Shown here in pieces: positions 18,450-27,553 of a DNA stretch of 64,000 bases. The DNA comes from an uncultured Bacteroidales bacterium (GTDB lineage: Bacteria; Bacteroidota; Bacteroidia; Bacteroidales; Paludibacteraceae): contig CALCUH010000150.1 of NCBI GenBank assembly GCA_937907165.1, positions 28,769-92,768 of the forward strand, given 5' to 3'. Within the stretch, counting starts at the first letter, position 1. Every line of letters begins with the position of its first letter. The position numbers and the translations under genes are program-made. The notes under the pieces were generated by a model that saw only the letters and a list, made by a program, of their open reading frames with translations, ran no database searches and was not told the DNA's origin.

Positions 18450-18881
18450 TTAATTTTTAGTGTCCTTTGAATTAATAGAATCTACAAAAATCGTCACATG
18501 GTTAGAGCGCTTACGAATTCTGTAACCTCTACCTTGTGGAGCTGGGCGAAGTCTCTTCAATGTTTTGCCTTCGTCAACGAAGATGTTGCAGATGTACAAC
18601 TCTCCGTTATCAGCCTTCTTATCGTTTTTCTGTTCCCAGTTTGCGATAGCTGAGCGAAGAAGCTTCTCCAAACGGTTAGAAGCATCCTTAGTGGAATACT
18701 TCAATACGCTGAGAGCCTTGTACGCCTCCATACCGCGGACCATGTCTGCGACCAAACGCATCTTGCGCGGAGATGTAGGAACATCATTTAATTTAGCGAA
18801 ATATTGAGACTTAAGAGCTTCTTTTGTCTTAGCTGCTCTTACGCTCTTCTTTTCTCTTCTGTTCTCTTTTATTACACTCAT
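18450..18881 (-). CDS. rplV: 50S ribosomal protein uL22
   Basis: The 143-residue protein has 'SPRKMRLVADMVRGMEAYKALSVLKYSTKDAS' and the tunnel-lining hairpin end 'KRLRPAPQGRGYRIRKRSNHVTIFV'. A basic N-terminal extension of ~25 residues makes it longer than the ~110-residue proteobacterial form. Confidence 0.97.
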   Translation of the reverse strand: MSVIKENRREKKSVRAAKTKEALKSQYFAKLNDVPTSPRKMRLVADMVRGMEAYKALSVLKYSTKDASNRLEKLLRSAIANWEQKNDKKADNGELYICNIFVDEGKTLKRLRPAPQGRGYRIRKRSNHVTIFVDSINSKDTKN

Positions 18882-18913
18882 TTTACCTAATTTTTAATCA
18901 GTTTTACGCGGTA

Positions 18914-19183
18914 TTACTTTTTGTTGTTACCAGCGTGTCCCCTAAACGTACGAGTCAAAGAGAATTCGCCGAGCTTGTGACCGACCATGTTCTCAGTAAC
19001 GTACACAGGGATAAACTTATTTCCGTTATGAACTGCTATTGTATGACCCACGAAATCAGGAGAAATCATGGAAGCTCTTGACCAAGTCTTGATGACGGAC
19101 TTCTTACCGCTCTCATTCATGGCAAGCACCTTCTTCTCGAGCTTTACGCTAATAAACGGGCCTTTTTTTAATGAACGACTCAT
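18914..19183 (-). CDS. rpsS: 30S ribosomal protein uS19
   Basis: The 89-residue head protein begins MSRSLKKGPFISVKLEKKVL and has 'VIKTWSRASMISPDFVGHTIAVHNG' and 'GHKLGEFSLTRTFRGHAGNNKK'. Confidence 0.98.
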   Translation of the reverse strand: MSRSLKKGPFISVKLEKKVLAMNESGKKSVIKTWSRASMISPDFVGHTIAVHNGNKFIPVYVTENMVGHKLGEFSLTRTFRGHAGNNKK

Positions 19184-19199
19184 AAAATTACCTTTTTAA

Positions 19200-20024
19200 T
19201 TACTTTTTCCTTCTTTCGATTATATACTTGTTAGAAGCAGCCTTTGGAGATCTAGTCTTGTAGCCCTTAGCCAACAAGCCTTTCCTTGATCTTGGGTGAC
19301 CTCCTGATTGACGTCCTTCACCACCACCCATCGGGTGATCTACTGGGTTCATTACGACACCTCTATTGTGAGGGCGACGACCCAACCAGCGTGAACGTCC
19401 TGCCTTACCGGAAGCCTCCAACGCGTGGTCAGAGTTTCCTACCGTTCCCACGGTGGCCTTACAAGCGCAAAGAATCATTCTGGACTCGCCAGAAGGTAAT
19501 TTTACGATTGCATACTTTCCTTCTCTCGAAGTTAATTGAGCAAAAGTTCCTGCGGAACGAACCAATGCAGCACCCTGTCCAGGACGTAATTCCAAGTTGT
19601 GGATTACAGTACCCAACGGGATGTTAGCCAAAGGCAACGCGTTTCCGACTTCAGGTGCCGCTTCTGCTCCAGAAAGCAATTGTTGTCCAATTTGCAATCC
19701 ATTAGGCGCAAGAATGTAACGTTTTTCACCATCAGCGTAGAACAAAAGAGCGATACGAGCCGAACGGTTTGGATCATACTCGATTGTCTTTACGACTGCT
19801 GGAACACCATCTTTGTCTCTTTTGAAGTCAATTACTCTATACTTTCTCTTGTGACCACCACCGATGTAACGCATCGTCATCTGACCTGAGTTGTTACGTC
19901 CACCAGTCTTGTGTAAACCTACGACAAGAGATTTTTCTGGCACGTTTGTAGTAATTGCGTCAAACGTACCAATAACTTTGTGTCTTTGCCCCGGTGTTGC
20001 GGGCTTAAATTTACGAACAGCCAT
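19200..20024 (-). CDS. rplB: 50S ribosomal protein uL2
   Basis: The 274-residue protein is needed for subunit association and lies near the peptidyl-transferase centre. It begins MAVRKFKPATPGQRHKVIGT, has the central 'PLANIPLGTVIHNLELRPGQGAALVRSAG', and keeps the conserved 'MNPVDHPMGGGEGRQSGGHP' loop with its critical His. Confidence 0.98.
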   Translation of the reverse strand: MAVRKFKPATPGQRHKVIGTFDAITTNVPEKSLVVGLHKTGGRNNSGQMTMRYIGGGHKRKYRVIDFKRDKDGVPAVVKTIEYDPNRSARIALLFYADGEKRYILAPNGLQIGQQLLSGAEAAPEVGNALPLANIPLGTVIHNLELRPGQGAALVRSAGTFAQLTSREGKYAIVKLPSGESRMILCACKATVGTVGNSDHALEASGKAGRSRWLGRRPHNRGVVMNPVDHPMGGGEGRQSGGHPRSRKGLLAKGYKTRSPKAASNKYIIERRKK

Positions 20025-20026
20025 TT

Positions 20027-20320
20027 TTATTCAATATTGCTATAAAAATCTATTACTTGACCTTTCTCCAAGGTTACGTAAGCCTTCTTGTAGTTGGCGT
20101 TACGACCTGAAAGAATACCGGATTTGGTATAACGGGTCTTAGCCTTGCCCTCAACATTTACCGTGTTGACAGCAACGACCTTAACGTTATACAACGCTTC
20201 AACGGCTTCCTTGATCTCGATTTTGTTAGCCGTTGGAACGACACGAAAACCGTAGCGAGATTGAGTCTCGCCAAGGTTTGTCAATTTCTCTGTAATTATC
20301 GGTTTAATTATGATTCCCAT
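20027..20320 (-). CDS. rplW: 50S ribosomal protein uL23
   Basis: The 97-residue tunnel-exit protein, the docking site for trigger factor and SRP, has 'IIKPIITEKLTNL' and 'NKIEIKEAVEALYNVKVVAVNTVNVEGKAKTRY'. It lies 2 nt upstream of rplB. Confidence 0.97.
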   Translation of the reverse strand: MGIIIKPIITEKLTNLGETQSRYGFRVVPTANKIEIKEAVEALYNVKVVAVNTVNVEGKAKTRYTKSGILSGRNANYKKAYVTLEKGQVIDFYSNIE

Positions 20321-20333
20321 CTTTTCAACCTCC

Positions 20334-20963
20334 TTAAGCCTTTAAATTTTTCTCAATATTCGCCAAAGCGTCCTCAGTTACGAGGAGACATGCTGCGCTC
20401 AAAATCTTGTAAGTGTTTAACTCAGAAGAAGTTATAACGCCAGCCTTTTGAATATTTTTCGCCGACAAATATACGTTTTTATTTGGTTCTGACAAAACTA
20501 AAAGAGTTTTCTTCTCGTCAAGGTTCAAACTCTTGAGCATAGAAGAGTAATTCTTAGTTTTAGGAGCGTCAAAATTGAGGTTCTCCAAAACCACGATCTT
20601 GTTGTCCTTAGCCATTGTCGACAATGCTGAAAGACGAGCCAAGCTCTTGGTCTTCTTGTTCAATTTGAAACTGTAATCGCGAGGTTTAGGACCGAACACG
20701 CGAGCACCACCGACCAAAACTGGAGAGTTGATGTCACCACGACGTGCGCCACCTCCACCTTTTTGACGACCTAACTTTCTCGTACTACCAGAAATTTCGC
20801 TTCTCTCCTTAGACTTGTGAGTTCCTTGACGTTGGTCAGCCATGTATTGTCTAACAGCGAGGTACATCACATGCTCGTTTGGCTCGATGCCAAAGATTTC
20901 GTCGGACAAAGAGACCTTTCTTCCGGTATCTTCACCTTTAATATTAAATACACTCAGTTCCAT
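20334..20963 (-). CDS. rplD: 50S ribosomal protein uL4
   Basis: The 209-residue protein begins MELSVFNIKGEDTGRKVSLS. Its tunnel loop 'RKLGRQKGGGGARRGDINSPVLVGGARVFGPKPRDYS' is intact. Its ATG shares one base with the rplC stop (TAATG). Confidence 0.98.
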   Translation of the reverse strand: MELSVFNIKGEDTGRKVSLSDEIFGIEPNEHVMYLAVRQYMADQRQGTHKSKERSEISGSTRKLGRQKGGGGARRGDINSPVLVGGARVFGPKPRDYSFKLNKKTKSLARLSALSTMAKDNKIVVLENLNFDAPKTKNYSSMLKSLNLDEKKTLLVLSEPNKNVYLSAKNIQKAGVITSSELNTYKILSAACLLVTEDALANIEKNLKA

Positions 20964-21580
20964 TACTTATTAACTATTACGATTGCACCTTTAGTTCCTG
21001 GCAAAGAACCCTTGATAACCAAAAGGTTGTTCTCAGGAATTACTTTTAAAATCTGAAGATTCTGTACTGTGACTGAATCCCCGCCCAAACGGCCAGCCAT
21101 ACGCATTCCCTTGAATACCTTTGCTGGGTAAGAACATGCTCCGATAGATCCCGGTGCTCTCAAACGGTTATGCTGACCATGAGTGGATTGTTGCACACCA
21201 CCGAAACCGTGGCGTTTAACAACGCCTTGGAAACCTTTTCCTTTAGAGGTGCCGATCACGTCTACGAAGTCGGACTCAGAGAACAAATCAACAGTGATTT
21301 GGTCGCCCAACTTGTACTCCTGATCAAAATCCTTGAACTCGGCCAAGTGTCTCTTTGGTGTTACGCCTGACTTCTTGAAGTGACCCAACTCAGCCTTCGT
21401 AGTGTGCTTCTCTTTCTTGTCTTCGAAGCCCAATTGAAGAGCGCTGTAGCCATCTTTCTCGACAGTCTTGATTTGTGTAACAACACAAGGACCTACTTCG
21501 ACAACAGTGCATGGAACATTTTTTCCCTCAGCACTGAAAACGGATGTCATTCCGATTTTTTTTCCTATTAATCCTGGCAT
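20963..21580 (-). CDS. rplC: 50S ribosomal protein uL3
   Basis: The 205-residue protein begins MPGLIGKKIGMTSVFSAEGK. The conserved loop 'GFQGVVKRHGFGGVQQSTHGQHNRLRAPGSIGACSYPAKVFKGMRMAGRLGG' reaches towards the peptidyl-transferase centre. Confidence 0.98.
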   Translation of the reverse strand: MPGLIGKKIGMTSVFSAEGKNVPCTVVEVGPCVVTQIKTVEKDGYSALQLGFEDKKEKHTTKAELGHFKKSGVTPKRHLAEFKDFDQEYKLGDQITVDLFSESDFVDVIGTSKGKGFQGVVKRHGFGGVQQSTHGQHNRLRAPGSIGACSYPAKVFKGMRMAGRLGGDSVTVQNLQILKVIPENNLLVIKGSLPGTKGAIVIVNK

Positions 21581-21601
21581 TTCAATAAATATTAATGTTA
21601 A

Positions 21602-21907
21602 CTACACTTTAATTTCTACCTCAACTCCGCTTGGCAACTCCAACTTCATCAAAGCGTCAACGGTCTTAGCTGTTGAGCTGTAGATGTCGATCAATCTCTT
21701 GAAAGAAGAGAGTTGGAATTGTTCTCTTGACTTTTTGTTAACGAATGTTGAACGGTTCACAGTAAAAATACGTTTGTGTGTTGGCAACGGAATTGGACCA
21801 CTCACAACAGCTCCCGTAGTTTTTACGGTCTTAACGATCTTTTCAGCTGACTTGTCAACCAAATTGTGATCATAAGACTTTAATTTGATTCTAATTTTTT
21901 GACTCAT
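21602..21907 (-). CDS. rpsJ: 30S ribosomal protein uS10
   Basis: The 101-residue protein has 'IRIKLKSYDHNLVDKSAEKIV' and 'PLPTHKRIFTVNRSTFVNKKSREQFQ', typical uS10. It normally opens the S10 operon, but here it follows fusA by 21 nt with no terminator, so str and S10 are one unit. Confidence 0.98.
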   Translation of the reverse strand: MSQKIRIKLKSYDHNLVDKSAEKIVKTVKTTGAVVSGPIPLPTHKRIFTVNRSTFVNKKSREQFQLSSFKRLIDIYSSTAKTVDALMKLELPSGVEVEIKV

Positions 21908-21928
21908 CTCTTTGAATCTATTTTAATA

Positions 21929-24052
21929 TTATAATAATTCTACTTTACCCTTAGCCTCAGCTACTACAGTCTTAGCGATTGCGGAAGAAACCTCAGCGTA
22001 ATGAGAGAACTCCATAGAAGAAGTCGCACGACCTGAAGTGATGGTACGCAAATCGGTCACATAACCGAACATCTCAGCCAACGGAACTTTCGCTTTCACG
22101 ATACGAGCGCCTGAACGGCTGGTTTCCATACCCTCAACTTGACCACGACGCTTGTTCAAGTCACCGATAACGTCACCCATGTTCTCCTCTGGTGTGATAA
22201 CCTCGAGTTTCATGATAGGCTCCATCAAAACCGGTTTAGCCTTAGCGCAAGCCTCCTTGAATGCCAAGTTAGCGCAGATTTCGAATGACAATTGGTCTGA
22301 ATCGACTGGGTGATAAGAACCGTCGACAACAACGACCTTCAATTTCTCCAATGGGAAGCCTGCCAATACACCATTCTTCATAGCAGCTTGGAATCCCTTT
22401 TGGATAGATGGGATGAACTCCTTAGGAATGTTACCACCCTTTACGACATCTTCGAACTGCAATGAGCCCTCGAAGCCTTCGTCAGCAGGTCCAACCTTAA
22501 CGACGATATCGGCGTATTTACCACGACCACCGGATTGTTTCTTGTAAAGCTCGCGGTGATCAACTGTTTTCGTGATAGCCTCTTTGTAGTTAACTTGAGG
22601 ACGACCTTGATTACACTCTACCTTGAACTCACGTTTCAAACGGTCGATGATGATATCCAAGTGGAGCTCACCCATACCGGAGATAACGGTTTGACCAGAT
22701 TGCTCGTCAGTCTTAACAGTAAATGTAGGGTCCTCTTCAGCCAACTTGCCCAAGCCGACACCCAACTTATCAACATCAGCCTGAGATTTAGGCTCGATAG
22801 CGATACCGATAACCGGATCTGGGAAGTCGATAGACTCCAACACCATGTGGCTCTTCTCGTCCTCACCGCACAAAGTATCACCAGTACGGATATCCTTGAA
22901 ACCAACGCCTGCGCCTATATCACCAGCGGAGATTACATCAACAGGGTTTTGGTGGTTAGAGTGCATTTGGAACAAACGGGAGATACGCTCCTTCTTGCCT
23001 GAACGAGTATTGAAGATGTAAGAACCTGCGTCGATCTTACCAGAGTAAACACGGAAGAAGCACAAACGTCCTACGAATGGGTCGGTAGCGATCTTGAACG
23101 CCAAAGCGCACAAAGGCTCGTCCTCGTCTGGGTGACGAACGACCTTCTCATCAGGATTAACGAGAGAGTTACCAATGATCTCCTCAGTATCCAATGGGCT
23201 AGGCAAGTAAGCGCAAACTGCGTCCAACATTGTCTGAACACCCTTGTTCTTGAAAGATGAACCACAGATCATAGGGAATATCTTCATAGCGATAGTACCC
23301 TTTCTGATAGCGGCCTTGATCTCCTCCTCAGTGATAGTTGAAGGATCGTCGAAGTATTTCTCCATCAACGCGTCGTCGCACTCAGCGACCTTCTCCAACA
23401 TCTTATCTCTCCACTCCTTAGCCTCTTCAACCAATTCGGCAGGAATTTCCTCAGTGGAATATTCAGCGCCCATGGTCTCATCGTGCCAAAGGATAGCCTT
23501 CATCTTGATCAAATCGACAACACCCTTGAAAGAATCCTCAGCACCAACTGGGATTTGGATCGGACAAGGATTAGCGCCGAGCACCTCTTTAACTTGAGTT
23601 ACAACGTCGAAGAAGTTAGCACCAGAACGGTCCATCTTGTTTACGTAACAAATACGAGGTACAGAGTACTTGTCAGCCTGACGCCATACAGTCTCAGATT
23701 GAGGCTCAACACCACCAACCGCGCAGAATGTAGCGACAGCACCATCCAAGATACGGAGTGAACGTTCAACCTCAACGGTGAAGTCAACGTGTCCTGGGGT
23801 ATCAATCAAGTTGATCTTGTATTTCTTATCTAAGTATTTCCAATAAGTGGTGGTAGCGGCAGAAGTAATGGTAATACCTCTCTCCTGCTCCTGAACCATC
23901 CAGTCCATGGTAGCGGCACCATCGTGAACCTCACCGATTTTGTGAGTCAAACCTGTGTAGAACAAGATACGCTCTGACGTAGTTGTCTTACCAGCATCGA
24001 TGTGAGCCATGATACCGATATTTCTTGTATAATGTAAATCAGCTTTAGCCAT
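21929..24052 (-). CDS. fusA: Elongation factor G
   Basis: The 707-residue GTPase drives translocation and, with RRF, ribosome recycling. The G-domain motifs are intact: AHIDAGKT (16-23), the switch I 'RGITITSAATT', DTPGHVDF and NKMD. Domain IV ('NYKEAITKTVDHRELYKKQSGGRGKYADIVV') and domain V follow. It lies 20 nt after rpsG. No tuf follows, so EF-Tu must be encoded elsewhere. Confidence 0.98.
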   Translation of the reverse strand: MAKADLHYTRNIGIMAHIDAGKTTTSERILFYTGLTHKIGEVHDGAATMDWMVQEQERGITITSAATTTYWKYLDKKYKINLIDTPGHVDFTVEVERSLRILDGAVATFCAVGGVEPQSETVWRQADKYSVPRICYVNKMDRSGANFFDVVTQVKEVLGANPCPIQIPVGAEDSFKGVVDLIKMKAILWHDETMGAEYSTEEIPAELVEEAKEWRDKMLEKVAECDDALMEKYFDDPSTITEEEIKAAIRKGTIAMKIFPMICGSSFKNKGVQTMLDAVCAYLPSPLDTEEIIGNSLVNPDEKVVRHPDEDEPLCALAFKIATDPFVGRLCFFRVYSGKIDAGSYIFNTRSGKKERISRLFQMHSNHQNPVDVISAGDIGAGVGFKDIRTGDTLCGEDEKSHMVLESIDFPDPVIGIAIEPKSQADVDKLGVGLGKLAEEDPTFTVKTDEQSGQTVISGMGELHLDIIIDRLKREFKVECNQGRPQVNYKEAITKTVDHRELYKKQSGGRGKYADIVVKVGPADEGFEGSLQFEDVVKGGNIPKEFIPSIQKGFQAAMKNGVLAGFPLEKLKVVVVDGSYHPVDSDQLSFEICANLAFKEACAKAKPVLMEPIMKLEVITPEENMGDVIGDLNKRRGQVEGMETSRSGARIVKAKVPLAEMFGYVTDLRTITSGRATSSMEFSHYAEVSSAIAKTVVAEAKGKVELL

Positions 24053-24072
24053 TTTGTAATTCGTATAATTGA

Positions 24073-24549
24073 TTAGAATCTGAAGTGAGCGAATGCGCGG
24101 TTAGCCTCAGCCATCTTGTGCATGTCTTCCTTTTTCTTGAAGGCACCGCCTTGGTTGTTATATGCGTCAGCGATCTCAGCAGCCAACTTGTCTGCCATAG
24201 AGTGACCACTTCTTTTACGAGAGAAGATGATAAGATTCTTCATAGAGATTGACTCTTTTCTCTCTGGACGAATTTCTGTAGGTACTTGGAATGTAGCACC
24301 GCCCACACGGCGAGACTTAACCTCTACTTGAGGAGTAATGTTTTCCAAAGCCTTCTTCCAGATTTCTATCGGAGCCTTGTCCTCATTAGGGAGTTTTGAC
24401 TTAACGTTATCCAACGCTGTATAGAAAATATCGTATGCGATAGATTTCTTACCGTCATACATCAAATGGTTAACAAATCTAGTAACCATTACTTCATTGA
24501 AAACTGGATCTGGTAAAATGACCCGTTTCTTTGGTTTTGCTTTTCTCAT
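24073..24549 (-). CDS. rpsG: 30S ribosomal protein uS7
   Basis: The 158-residue head-assembly initiator begins MRKAKPKKRVILPDPVFNEV and has 'VMVTRFVNHLMYDGKKSIAYDI' and 'VKSRRVGGATFQVPTEIRPERK'. A 106-bp gap separates it from rpsL. Confidence 0.98.
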   Translation of the reverse strand: MRKAKPKKRVILPDPVFNEVMVTRFVNHLMYDGKKSIAYDIFYTALDNVKSKLPNEDKAPIEIWKKALENITPQVEVKSRRVGGATFQVPTEIRPERKESISMKNLIIFSRKRSGHSMADKLAAEIADAYNNQGGAFKKKEDMHKMAEANRAFAHFRF

Positions 24550-24655
24550 TTTTACTCAAAAATTTTTCGTTTTTGTTTTGGTTGCAGTTGCTTCAACGGC
24601 TACGCCTAGCCATTTACTCAACCGGTGTGATTCGACTTACTTAAAGTTTATCGGA

Positions 24656-25057
24656 TCACTTTTTCTTTGCTGGAGCTGCTTGTCCTGGCTTAGGTCTCTT
24701 CACGCCATATTTAGAACGACGTTGTGTACGACCGTTAACACCTGCGGTATCAAGTGTTCCGCGAACGATGTGGTAACGCACACCTGGAAGATCCTTAACA
24801 CGACCACCACGCACCATCACGATGGAGTGCTCCTGCAAGTTGTGACCCTCTCCTGGAATGTAAGCATTCACTTCTTTTTGGTTCGTCATACGTACTCTGG
24901 CAACCTTACGCATTGCTGAGTTAGGCTTCTTAGGGGTTGTAGTGTAAACCCTCACGCAGACGCCTCTTCTCTGTGGACATGAGTCCAAAGCTGGAGATTT
25001 GCTATTGTCCGCCTGACTTGCCCTTCCTTTTCTAACTAACTGCTGAATTGTAGGCAT
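24656..25057 (-). CDS. rpsL: 30S ribosomal protein uS12
   Basis: The 133-residue decoding-centre protein begins MPTIQQLVRKGRASQADNSK. 'TTPKKPNSAMRKVARVR' (K44) and 'RGGRVKDLPGVRYH' (K88) keep the lysines whose change gives streptomycin resistance in other bacteria, so the sequence looks wild type. It is the first gene of the whole ribosomal cluster. Confidence 0.98.
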   Translation of the reverse strand: MPTIQQLVRKGRASQADNSKSPALDSCPQRRGVCVRVYTTTPKKPNSAMRKVARVRMTNQKEVNAYIPGEGHNLQEHSIVMVRGGRVKDLPGVRYHIVRGTLDTAGVNGRTQRRSKYGVKRPKPGQAAPAKKK

Positions 25058-25124
25058 TTCGTTAAACTTTAATCTTTTAAGTTATTAATAAATATATTTT
25101 TAGACACTCTACTAAAAGTGGGTG

Positions 25125-25157
25125 CAAATTTAGGAAGAATTTTTCAGTCCCACCAAT
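25125..25157 (-). promoter_or_regulatory. Putative promoter of the str-S10-spc-alpha cluster
   Basis: On the minus strand there is a -7 element TAAATTTG (25132-25125), with ATTG (25157-25154) 21 nt upstream at the -33 position. The deduced start near 25118 gives a leader of about 60 nt before rpsL. No other good promoter is seen across the 18-kb gene run. Confidence 0.55.
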
Positions 25158-25297
25158 TTTTTTTATTTTTTTTTCACACAATTAAAAAGGAGGCCCTTCC
25201 ACAGCCTTGTTCGAATGGTAAAATATTGCCTTTTAACAAATTAACCAAACATTTTTACGACAAGCCACCTCCCCGTGCAGATGCCTTATGTAGTAAG

Positions 25298-25319
25298 GAG
25301 ACGATGCTCGCATCGTCTC
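25298..25319. repeat. 22-bp palindrome, REP-like
   Basis: GAGACGATGC and GCATCGTCTC form a perfect 10-bp inverted repeat with a 2-nt centre. It stands between two divergent promoters and has no T-tract, so it is not a normal terminator. From memory, palindromes of this 'GAGACGATGC' type recur between genes in Bacteroidales genomes. Confidence 0.6.
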
Positions 25320-25387
25320 AACAACACCGATCGAGGCGCCACACAATTCTTAATTCTTAAATCTTAATTCTTAATTCAAAAAAAGAT

Positions 25388-25395
25388 TATATTTG
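25388..25395 (+). promoter_or_regulatory. -7 element of the 7TM-HD gene
   Basis: TATATTTG matches TAnnTTTG exactly. No clear TTTG is found 19-21 nt upstream. Transcription would start near 25402. Confidence 0.4.
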
Positions 25396-25442
25396 TATCA
25401 TATATTAAATTAAGGTAAATGTCGCCTATAGGAGAAACGAAG

Positions 25443-27476
25443 ATGGAAATAACGAAAACACACATGCAGCGCATCATCATCGCAGCGATCTTCCTTGTCG
25501 CCGGATTCTGCATCTACCAAACTTACCCGAGCGTGGGTAAATTCAAATATGACTATGTCGTCGGAAAGCCATGGGAATATGACGCCCTAACCGCCCCGTT
25601 CGCTTTCGAAATCATGAAATCGAAAGACCAAATACAAAGCGAGCAAGACAGTTTGCTAAAAGATTTCCTTCCATTCTTCCAAAATGACGAGAGTGTCTAT
25701 ACCAAGTCTATCCAAAAGCTCAACGATAACTTCGGGAAAGAAGAAAACAATGCGGCGAATGAATACAAGCAATACATCACACACAAGCTAAAGAAGCTTT
25801 ACGCAAACGGCATCATATCTTCCGACGTGATGGACGAGTTGAAAGCGGAGGGTAAAGAAGAAATCTACATTCTCACAGGGAATGTATCGAAGGTGAAATC
25901 CGTCGCTTCGCTACACACGACAAAATCAGCCTATGAGAGCATCATGAACGGCACATCGTCGTCGCTCGACAAGGTCACCTTGCAGGGTTACAACATCAAC
26001 AACTACATCCGAGAAAACGTCATATTCGACAAGGAGAAAACCGAATCCGTCAAGAAGGACAAACTGAAAGCGATATCCCTCACAAAAGGAAGAATCCAAA
26101 GCGGAGAAAAAATCATCGACCACGGAGAAATCGTCAAATCCGAAACTTACGACATACTCAACTCGCTTCAAATGGCCACACAGGAGAACATGGGGAAGAG
26201 CAATTCGAAACTCATCCACATCGGACAAGTGATCATCATCCTCTGTGTTCTATGCGCCTTTTTTCTCTATTTCCACCTCTTCCGGAAAGAATATCTAGAA
26301 GCGCCGAAGAACATGGCGTTCATTCTCGGATTCATCGTTGTTCTTTGCTTCTTCACCTCCATCGTTGTAAAACACGAACTGACACCGAACATCATACCAT
26401 ACGCACTGCTACCGATACTCGTAACTTGCTTTTTCGACACCCGCACCGCCCTATTCTCCCACCTGACGGCAGTGCTTTTGATTTCTTTCATCGTTCCGAA
26501 CGATTTCGAGTTCTTGTTAATCCAAATCATCATCGGAATGATATCCATTTGCATGCTAAAAAACATCTACATGCGGGCGCAGCTAGTACACGCCGCCATC
26601 ATCATCATCATCACCTATTGTTTAGTCTATGTGGGCAATACATTGGTGCATGAGAATGGAATGGAGCACTTTGATTGGAAGATGTTTTTCGTCTTCCTCA
26701 TCAATGGGTTGTTACTTCTTTTCGCCAATCCTCTCATCTACATCGTGGAGAAAGTTTTTGGCTACGTCTCTGACGTCACCCTCGTGGAATTGGCTAATAC
26801 CAACAATTCTTTACTCCGTAAATTTTCCGAAGAGGCGCCTGGCAGTTTCCAACACTCCATGCAAGTATCCAACCTAGCATCCGATGCTGCGAGAAGTATC
26901 GGAGCGAACCCGATGTTAGTCAGGGCGGGCGCACTTTACCATGACATCGGCAAAATGGCAAATCCCGCATTCTTCACGGAAAACCAATCCAGCAAGAATC
27001 CGCACACCGAATTAGACGAGGAGAAGAGCGCTCAAATCATCATCCGTCATGTGACAGACGGTATCGCCATCGCCAAAAGGGAGGGGTTGCCGGAAAAGAT
27101 CCAAGAGTTCATCAAATCTCACCATGGGAAGAGTAAGACGAAATACTTCTATTACACCATAAAAAACAAATACCCAGACAAAGAGATCGACGAGTCTAAA
27201 TTCACCTATCCGGGTCCATTACCTTCTTCAAAAGAGATGGCCATTCTCTCCATGTGCGATTCCGTGGAGGCGGCGTCCAGAAGTCTGCAGGAATACACGG
27301 ACAAGTCAATCAACGACTTGGTGGAGAAGATTATCACAGAGCAAGTCAATGAAGGAATCTTCGAGGAGACGCCTATCACCTTCAAGGAAATCAATACCAT
27401 AAAATCCGTATTGAAAGGGAAACTTACCACGATTTACCACACAAGGATCGTATACCCGGAATTGAACAAAAATTAA
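25443..27476 (+). CDS. 7TM-HD family cyclic-di-AMP phosphodiesterase (PgpH-like)
   Basis: An N-terminal membrane helix (IIIAAIFLVAGFCIY) is followed by a ~230-residue extracytoplasmic region of the 7TMR-HDED type, then about seven membrane segments (~residues 255-440) and a cytoplasmic HD domain. The HD metal ligands are visible: His in 'FQHSMQVSNL' (~470), His-Asp in 'ALYHDIGK' (~499) and 'FIKSHHG'. In Firmicutes, PgpH proteins of this layout hydrolyse c-di-AMP. I chose ATG 25443 because AGGAGA lies about 8 nt before it; an in-frame ATG at 25419 would add eight residues. The gene diverges from the ribosomal cluster and ends in a terminator. Confidence 0.9.
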   Translation: MEITKTHMQRIIIAAIFLVAGFCIYQTYPSVGKFKYDYVVGKPWEYDALTAPFAFEIMKSKDQIQSEQDSLLKDFLPFFQNDESVYTKSIQKLNDNFGKEENNAANEYKQYITHKLKKLYANGIISSDVMDELKAEGKEEIYILTGNVSKVKSVASLHTTKSAYESIMNGTSSSLDKVTLQGYNINNYIRENVIFDKEKTESVKKDKLKAISLTKGRIQSGEKIIDHGEIVKSETYDILNSLQMATQENMGKSNSKLIHIGQVIIILCVLCAFFLYFHLFRKEYLEAPKNMAFILGFIVVLCFFTSIVVKHELTPNIIPYALLPILVTCFFDTRTALFSHLTAVLLISFIVPNDFEFLLIQIIIGMISICMLKNIYMRAQLVHAAIIIIITYCLVYVGNTLVHENGMEHFDWKMFFVFLINGLLLLFANPLIYIVEKVFGYVSDVTLVELANTNNSLLRKFSEEAPGSFQHSMQVSNLASDAARSIGANPMLVRAGALYHDIGKMANPAFFTENQSSKNPHTELDEEKSAQIIIRHVTDGIAIAKREGLPEKIQEFIKSHHGKSKTKYFYYTIKNKYPDKEIDESKFTYPGPLPSSKEMAILSMCDSVEAASRSLQEYTDKSINDLVEKIITEQVNEGIFEETPITFKEINTIKSVLKGKLTTIYHTRIVYPELNKN

Positions 27477-27498
27477 ACTAAATAATTTTCTCTTCCAT

Positions 27499-27540
27499 AA
27501 ACGGCTATGTCCTCATCGGGCATAGCCGTTTCCTATTTTT
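27499..27540 (+). terminator. Intrinsic terminator after the 7TM-HD gene
   Basis: A perfect 11-bp stem AAACGGCTATG (27499-27509) / CATAGCCGTTT (27521-27531) is followed by a short T-rich tail. Confidence 0.8.
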
Positions 27541-27541
27541 G
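27534..27541 (+). promoter_or_regulatory. -7-like element in the terminator tail
   Basis: TATTTTTG matches TAnnTTTG and overlaps the terminator tail. It would start transcription near 27548, leaving almost no leader before ATG 27554 and ruling out the upstream TTG start at 27539. No -33 element is obvious. Confidence 0.3.
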
Positions 27542-27553
27542 CAAAAAAAGATT

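Larger units (their letters stand above)
25058..25418. other. Divergent intergenic region between rpsL and the 7TM-HD gene
   Basis: The 361-bp region holds the rpsL promoter, a T/A homopolymer stretch (25157-25180), a 22-bp palindrome (25298-25319), short 'cttaattcttaa' repeats (25345-25378) and the -7 element of the plus-strand gene (25388-25395). No gene is seen. Confidence 0.6.

Noticed and set aside
24550..24655. Regulatory hairpin between rpsL and rpsG
   Set aside because: Only a 5-bp stem (GGCTA/TAGCC) without T-tract is seen, too weak to claim.
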